A DNA stretch of 31,812 nucleotides from CAZMGG01 sp964565715. GTDB taxonomy: Bacteria; Planctomycetota; UBA1135; UBA2386. The notes under the pieces were generated by a model that was not told the origin of the DNA, made no database searches, and saw only the letters and a program-made list of their open reading frames with translations. This document shows, piece by piece, positions 27,351 through 31,812 of the stretch. The DNA lies in the NCBI GenBank assembly GCA_964565715.1, contig CAZMGG010000061.1:1-31812 (forward strand), in the 5' to 3' direction. Within the stretch, counting starts at the first letter, position 1; each line of letters opens with the position of its first letter. Made by a program: the position numbers and the translations under genes.

Positions 27351-28268
27351 TCAGGCGGTGAGGATCTCGTAGGCGCGCTGGATCTGCCGGAAGCGCTCGG
27401 TGGCCTCCTGCTGCGCCATGGGCCCCAGATTGGGCTGGGCGTCCGGATGATGCAACTTCACCAGCTCGCGGTGGCGGCGGCGGATCTGGTCGGGGGTGGC
27501 GTCGGGCTCGAGGCCGAGGATGGCGCAGGCCCGGGCCCGTTCCGACTGCGGCGGTGGCGGCGCGGGGCGGCGACCGGCACGCCCGCCGGTCCGGGCCCCC
27601 GTCGGATCGCCGGCCAGGAACTGCAGCCGCGCCTGCTGGAAGATGCTGCGCGCGTGCCGCGGATCGATGCCGAGCCCCCGCGCGACGCCCTGCAGGGCCT
27701 CGTGCTCGTCGGCGGCGAAGGTGCCGTCGGCGAAGGCCACGAGACAGCTCCAGTAGAACACCGTGTCGCGTTCGCCGGGGCCAAGCACGGTCGCGAGGCG
27801 CGACGCCAGCACCTGCGGGCTGGCCCGCGGCAGCGCCTCGGCCTCCCACTGCCGCAGATCCTGGACGGTGATCGGGTCGACGAAGCGCTCGAGCAGGAAG
27901 CGCCGCACCAGGTCCTTCTCCTGCGGGCCGGCGCGACCGTCGGCCTCGGCCACCGCCAGCAGCAGCAAGAACACGCGGCGCGGCAGGCTGCTGCGGTCGA
28001 ACTCGGCGAAGCCAGGCCCGGTGGGGGCGCGGCCGGCGCCGATGCGGGCCAGCGGCGCCACCGAGCGGATCGCCAGCAGGAAGCCGGTGAGGCCCAGCGC
28101 GAAGTCGACGACGCATACCGGGCGCGTGCGGGTGAGCGCCGCCAGCACGGCGCTGCTCATGCCGGTGGCGCTGGTCATCAGCAGGGCGACGCCGATCATG
28201 AAGCGGGCCCCGTAGTAGAGTCGCGCCGCCGCGAACGGATCGGTGGGGCGCCGGCGGGCGGCGTTCAT
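27351..28268 (-). CDS. DjlA-like membrane co-chaperone (TM-TerB-J domain)
   Basis: The ATG overlaps the stop of the preceding gene (ATGA) and gives 305 residues. Two hydrophobic segments (about 22-46 and 50-72) anchor the N-terminus. A TerB-like helical domain at about 95-215 shows AVAEADGRAGPQEKDLV and AFADGTFAADEHEAL, two acidic half-sites of the metal-binding kind. A Pro/Arg-rich linker leads to a C-terminal J domain (245-305) with HPD at 274-276, which stimulates the ATPase of DnaK. The order matches DjlA, although DjlA usually has one membrane segment. It likely recruits Hsp70 to the inner membrane. The operon context suggests a role with the envelope proteins encoded upstream. Confidence 0.88.
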   Translation of the reverse strand: MNAARRRPTDPFAAARLYYGARFMIGVALLMTSATGMSSAVLAALTRTRPVCVVDFALGLTGFLLAIRSVAPLARIGAGRAPTGPGFAEFDRSSLPRRVFLLLLAVAEADGRAGPQEKDLVRRFLLERFVDPITVQDLRQWEAEALPRASPQVLASRLATVLGPGERDTVFYWSCLVAFADGTFAADEHEALQGVARGLGIDPRHARSIFQQARLQFLAGDPTGARTGGRAGRRPAPPPPQSERARACAILGLEPDATPDQIRRRHRELVKLHHPDAQPNLGPMAQQEATERFRQIQRAYEILTA

Positions 28269-29539
28269 CGCACTTCGCAGCGCAGCTCCAGGGTGACGCC
28301 GACCCGGTGCAGTGTGAGGCGCGCACGGCGACCGGCCAGCGGGCCGGCGGCCACCGCCGCGGGATCGCCCCGTTCGCCCCCGGCCATCGCCGCCAGCCGT
28401 TCCAGATCGGCATCGATGGCCAGCAGGGCATGGTCGGGCAGCGCCGGCCGCCGCAGGGCCCCGTCGAGGGCGGCATCGATGGCCGCCCGCACCGCCGCCG
28501 CCTCGGCATCGCCGCCCAGCAGCACCATGCAGTCGCCCGCCACCGCACTCCACGACGACAGGGCGGCCGGCAGGCCGGCGGTGGGCAGGTCGGTCTCGGC
28601 GAGCGTGCGCAGCACGGTGACGCCGCGATGCTCCAAGGCACCGGGCGTGAACGTCAGATCGGTGCGGCGCAGGGCCGCCTGGGCGCGCTCCCGTTCGAAG
28701 CGGACCGGGTCCACCAGCCTCTTGCGGGCCAATTCCGGATCGCGGGCGCCGAGCGCTCCGCGCAGGCCGGCCGGCGTGAGCGCCAGGACCAGGGTGCCGT
28801 CCCAGGCCCGCAGCCCCTGCTGCCAGTCGGCGGCCTGCGCGTCGCGTTCGGCCTGGTCGCGGGCGTGCAGCGCCGCCAGCACCGGGGCGAACGGCGCCAT
28901 CGCGGCGGCCACGGCGTCCGCGGCGAGGCCACAACGCAGCACCAGGGCTGGGTCCTCGGCGGGGAGTTCGCGCGGCGGCTGCGGCGCGGGCTGCAGACCC
29001 TGCAGCCAGCCGTGCAGGGCCGACTCCGGCGTGGCCGTGAGCCAGACGCGCAGGGTCACGCCCGCTTCGGGTCGCCGCGGATCGCCCTCCAGGCGCAGGC
29101 GCACGCCGGCGATCTGCGGCAGCAGGTCCGACACCGCGGTCATCGCGGCGCGGCCGCTGCCCTGGGCGAAGCCGATCTCCCGGGCGATCACGTCGAGGCG
29201 CGGGCCCCAGGTCCTCTGCAGCGCGGCGACCTCCTCGCGCCAGAGGGCCAGGGCCGCCGGCGGCAGCAGGGCCGCCTCGGTGTGGGCGCCTTCCCGCATC
29301 GGCGCCGTGGTCGCCTGCAGCGCCATGGTCTGGTCCGAACGCAGCACCAGCAGCCAGCTGCCGCCCGCCGGCAGCGGCTCCGCCGGCGGCTTTGCATCGC
29401 AGAGGCTCGCCAGGGCGAGCAGCAGGTCGCGGTCGCCGGTCTGCACCCGCAGCACCTCGGTGGCGCCGGGCTGCTCCCGTTCCTGGGCCGGCAGCAGCGC
29501 GGCGAGGGTCAGGATCGGCGTGAGTCGGCGGATGGCCAT
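28265..29539 (-). CDS. Secreted protein of unknown function
   Basis: The 424-residue product has a signal peptide (LTPILTLAALLPAQ). The rest alternates helices and strands with an overall Ala/Leu-rich composition. It looks like two related halves, each with a strand pattern such as VLVLRSDQT or TLVLALTPAG followed by long helices. Secreted planctomycete proteins of the DUF3352 type have a similar look, but I cannot confirm membership and see no catalytic motif. It lies 12 bases after the lipoprotein gene and overlaps the J-domain gene by the ATGA, so it is in the middle of the minus operon. Co-translation with the membrane co-chaperone suggests a link to envelope protein quality control, which is inference only. 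Confidence 0.7.
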   Translation of the reverse strand: MAIRRLTPILTLAALLPAQEREQPGATEVLRVQTGDRDLLLALASLCDAKPPAEPLPAGGSWLLVLRSDQTMALQATTAPMREGAHTEAALLPPAALALWREEVAALQRTWGPRLDVIAREIGFAQGSGRAAMTAVSDLLPQIAGVRLRLEGDPRRPEAGVTLRVWLTATPESALHGWLQGLQPAPQPPRELPAEDPALVLRCGLAADAVAAAMAPFAPVLAALHARDQAERDAQAADWQQGLRAWDGTLVLALTPAGLRGALGARDPELARKRLVDPVRFERERAQAALRRTDLTFTPGALEHRGVTVLRTLAETDLPTAGLPAALSSWSAVAGDCMVLLGGDAEAAAVRAAIDAALDGALRRPALPDHALLAIDADLERLAAMAGGERGDPAAVAAGPLAGRRARLTLHRVGVTLELRCEVR

Positions 29540-29551
29540 GGGCAGCTCCGG

Positions 29552-30481
29552 TCAGCGCGGCGGCGCGAGGTCGAGTTCGGCGGCGAACGCCGCCAGCAGG
29601 CGTTCCTGGACGGGTTGGTCGCCATGGCGGAGCAGCAGCAGGCGGCCGCGCCCGTCGAGCAGCCGGCGCACCTCGTCGGCCGCGGCGCGCCCGACGATCT
29701 CCGGGCTGGCGTGCACCACGCAGGCGACGCTGTCGGGCGGGAACGCCGGGTCGACCCGGCCGACGCCGATCAGGATGGCGCCCTGCCTGCGGGCCGCGGC
29801 GGCGGGTCCGGCCAGCGATGGGTCCGCCACCGCATCGTCGATCAGCACCACCCGCGTGCCCTGCGCCACCAGTTCGGCGAGACGCCCGGCCGCGGCGGCG
29901 GCGGTGACCGGCGTGGTCGGCTGGGCGTGCAGCCGCGGCCGGCCCTTCACCGCCGCCTGCAACGCCGCCTGCGCCGTGCCGTGGTCGTCACCGGCGAGCA
30001 GCGCGATGCCGAACGACTCGTCGGTGCCGCCCGTGGCCGTGGCGTTGCCGGCCTCGGCCTGCAGCGCCTTCAGCATGATGTCGCCCGGCGCCACTACCGG
30101 GCGCCCGCCCGCGGCCGCGTTGTCGGCGTTCCACACCCGGGTGCCGAGCTCGATCGCCGGCGGCAGCGTCGCGCCCCGGAGCAGGAGTTCCGCCAGCGCC
30201 CCCGCCGCGTCGATCGGCAGCGGCAGTTCGACGCTGGCGGTGAGGCCCTGCTGGCGCACGCCTTCGGCGCCGGCGCCGACGCCGATCGTGCGGGCGCGAC
30301 CGGCCATGGCCACCGCCAGGTCCGGCGCGAACGCCACCACCAGGTCGACGCCGCCCGGGTCCACCGCCGCCGTTCCCTCGATCGCGACGACCCGCAGACG
30401 CCCGTCGGGGCCGACCAGGGCCGGCCGCTCGCCGCCGCAGCCGGCCAGCATGGCGAGCATGGCGAGCGCGACCGCCCTCAT
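29552..30481 (-). CDS. Lipoprotein with periplasmic sugar-binding-protein-like C-terminal half
   Basis: The ATG overlaps the previous stop (ATGA) and gives 309 residues. A lipobox (LAMLAGC, Cys15) indicates a lipid anchor. The C-terminal part, with VVLIDDAVAD, AILIGVGRVD and EIVGRAAADEVRRLLDGRGRLLLL, closely resembles the strand-helix pattern of ribose-type periplasmic binding proteins and LacI sensor domains. The N-terminal part is less typical, and no ABC permease or ATPase lies nearby. A binding or sensing role rather than transport is therefore inferred. GDIMLKALQAEAG and DESFGIALLAGDD in the middle resemble the ligand-contacting turns of that fold. Substrate unknown. Confidence 0.6.
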   Translation of the reverse strand: MRAVALAMLAMLAGCGGERPALVGPDGRLRVVAIEGTAAVDPGGVDLVVAFAPDLAVAMAGRARTIGVGAGAEGVRQQGLTASVELPLPIDAAGALAELLLRGATLPPAIELGTRVWNADNAAAGGRPVVAPGDIMLKALQAEAGNATATGGTDESFGIALLAGDDHGTAQAALQAAVKGRPRLHAQPTTPVTAAAAAGRLAELVAQGTRVVLIDDAVADPSLAGPAAAARRQGAILIGVGRVDPAFPPDSVACVVHASPEIVGRAAADEVRRLLDGRGRLLLLRHGDQPVQERLLAAFAAELDLAPPR

Positions 30482-31503
30482 GCCGGTTCCTTCGCCGCGG
30501 TGAAGCAGCGCAGCAGCTCGCGCTCGACGGTCTCCACCGGCAGCCGGCTCGGCGCGAGCTGGCGGGTGACCTCGCCGTATTCCTGCGCCGCGGGCACGCC
30601 GAAGTAGAGCTCCGGGATCGGCTCGGTGGGTGGGTCGGCACACCAGCGCGCCGCGCCGCCGTCCCCCTCCAGTTCCTGCAGCCGTTCCGCCACCGGCCGC
30701 AGATCGCGCCGGGGCAGCGCCCGGAACGTCGCCAGCTCGAACCAGCTCTCGGTGCGATCGTGATAGCGGTAGCGCGGCCCATCGGCGCCGGGCCAGACGT
30801 GCAGCACGCGGAACGCCCGCGCCAGCGTGTTGACCGTCATCCGGTGCACCGCGCGCTCGGTGCGCAGCACGGCGAAGCCCGCCTCGGCGTGCTCGCGGCG
30901 TTCGGCGCGCCCGCCGCGGCCCAGCGCCACCTCCTCGCGGATCTGGTCGTATTCGTCGCGCCACAGGTGCGCGAATGGCTCCGGTCGGTCGAGGACCTCC
31001 TCGGCGTGCCGCAGCAGCCACCGGTAGCGGGCGAGTCCCCGTTCGGCGGCGCTCCTGGTCGCGGCGTCGCCGCCCACCGGCGAGCTGTGGCCGCTGCCGA
31101 TCCGGGCGACGATCCGGTCGACGGCGAAGGCGCGCCAGGTGGACAGAACTCCGAAGTCGCCGGTGGCGGCGGCGGCGAGGCAGAGTTCCTCGCGGGCGAA
31201 GACCACCTCGGGGCGCAGGATCGCCAGCAGGCTGAGGAAGCCGTCGGTGTCGTAGTGGTCGTTCAGCACCGTCTCGGCGCCGGCCAGGAAGCGCGTTTGC
31301 TCGGCGGCGCCGGCCCGCGCGAAGTTCAGCGCGATGCCGGTGCTGAGGTCGGCCTTCCAGCGGGCCGGCGTGCGGTTGCCCGGCCAGTGCGACAGGTTGG
31401 GGCCGGCGGGGGTCATGCCGTCCACCGACAGGTGCAGGTCCGGGGTGTCGGGCAGGCCGTGGAAGCCCAGGTTGAGGCGGGTGGCGGGGGTGTCCAGAGC
31501 CAT
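30478..31503 (-). CDS. DUF6687-like protein with HxDxDG motif
   Basis: The 341-residue product opens the minus operon. It has no signal peptide or membrane segment. LSHWPGNRTP (37-46), followed by KADLSTGIAL and LNDHYDTDGFLSLLAILRP, is a distinctive arrangement that I associate, from memory and tentatively, with the uncharacterised DUF6687 family. HYDTDGFLS also resembles the first metal-binding motif of DHH-type phosphoesterases (HxDxDGxxS), and several further Asp/His residues are present. A metal-dependent hydrolase is thus possible but unproven. No clear ribosome-binding site precedes the ATG. Its stop overlaps the ATG of the next gene, so the two are translationally coupled. Confidence 0.65.
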   Translation of the reverse strand: MALDTPATRLNLGFHGLPDTPDLHLSVDGMTPAGPNLSHWPGNRTPARWKADLSTGIALNFARAGAAEQTRFLAGAETVLNDHYDTDGFLSLLAILRPEVVFAREELCLAAAATGDFGVLSTWRAFAVDRIVARIGSGHSSPVGGDAATRSAAERGLARYRWLLRHAEEVLDRPEPFAHLWRDEYDQIREEVALGRGGRAERREHAEAGFAVLRTERAVHRMTVNTLARAFRVLHVWPGADGPRYRYHDRTESWFELATFRALPRRDLRPVAERLQELEGDGGAARWCADPPTEPIPELYFGVPAAQEYGEVTRQLAPSRLPVETVERELLRCFTAAKEPA

Positions 31504-31600
31504 GGGGTGGGGTGGAACTCGCGGCGGGGTGGACCGTAGATCGGCGCGACCGTTCGCGTGAGAGACGGACGGTCACGCTCCACGAGAGCGAGAGTGGCGA

Positions 31601-31634
31601 CCGGCCGCCGGGGTGACCCGGCGGTCGGTTTTTT
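31601..31634 (+). terminator. Intrinsic terminator without an evident upstream gene
   Basis: A 12-bp GC-rich stem (31601-31612 with 31617-31628, one G-T pair) closes a four-base loop and is followed by six T at 31629-31634. This is a textbook Rho-independent terminator on the plus strand. Yet no plus-strand protein gene ends before it; the gene on the left points the other way. It may end a small RNA or block antisense transcription. Confidence 0.8.
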
Positions 31635-31685
31635 CGTGGCTGCGGTTGTAGCCCCGGGGGGCAGACGGGCCAAAGGGAGGCAGGC

Positions 31686-31713
31686 TTGAAAGTGCCCCCG
31701 GCGTCGGTATCCT
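31686..31713 (+). promoter_or_regulatory. Promoter of the tRNA-Asp gene
   Basis: TTGAAA (31686-31691) and TATCCT (31708-31713) match sigma-70-type -35 and -10 elements with a 16-base spacer. Start of transcription would fall near 31720, about a dozen bases before the tRNA. Confidence 0.5.
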
Positions 31714-31731
31714 GCCGCCCCTCCCCAGCGT

Positions 31732-31808
<77 letters not shown>

Positions 31809-31812
31809 GCAA

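Overview
This is a very GC-rich bacterial window with dense, mostly co-directional genes, frequent ATGA/GTGA start-stop overlaps and many exported proteins. The gene set suggests a member of the Planctomycetota or a close relative. The reasons are a MoxR/DUF58/VWA (Bat-like) operon ending in a giant TPR protein, a secreted formylglycine sulfatase with an extra C-terminal domain, a DUF2723 membrane protein, and retropepsin-like secreted proteins. This is an inference from gene content; no rRNA or marker protein is present.

Layout. Positions 2-91 hold the tail of an upstream gene, followed by a strong hairpin. Positions 92-452 are a structured, non-coding leader region. Positions 453-1601 encode an exported protein whose frame crosses an in-frame TGA at 1473-1475. 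The frame stays clearly protein-coding for 41 more codons, and a SECIS-like hairpin follows the TGA, so I read it as a candidate selenoprotein with a vicinal Cys-Sec pair. It is the most interesting item here. Positions 1730-18140 form one long plus-strand operon of seven genes: a retropepsin-like/TPR/thioredoxin-fold protein, a DUF4175-like membrane protein, a MoxR AAA+ ATPase, a DUF58 protein, a BatA-like protein, a double-VWA membrane protein and a 2160-residue TPR protein. MoxR and DUF58/VWA proteins are thought to act together as an envelope-associated chaperone or complex-assembly system.

Positions 18298-21038 hold a sensory pair: a MEDS-domain protein and a GAF/PAS hybrid histidine kinase with a receiver. 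Positions 21046-22895 (minus) hold a lipoprotein MsrB and a self-inhibited Fic AMPylase, preceded by an unusual AT-rich island. Positions 23024-26901 (plus) hold a DUF2723 membrane protein and a sulfatase. Positions 26912-31503 (minus) are a tight five-gene operon. In transcription order it encodes a DUF6687-like protein, a lipoprotein with a sugar-binding-protein-like C-terminal half, an unknown secreted protein, a DjlA-like TerB/J-domain membrane protein and an OsmC-family protein. The window closes with an orphan intrinsic terminator and a tRNA-Asp(GTC) gene with its own promoter.

Theme. Several genes relate to thiol or selenol redox chemistry or oxidative damage (the Cys-Sec protein, MsrB, OsmC) and several to envelope protein assembly (MoxR/VWA, J-domain). 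Whether they cooperate cannot be shown from this sequence.
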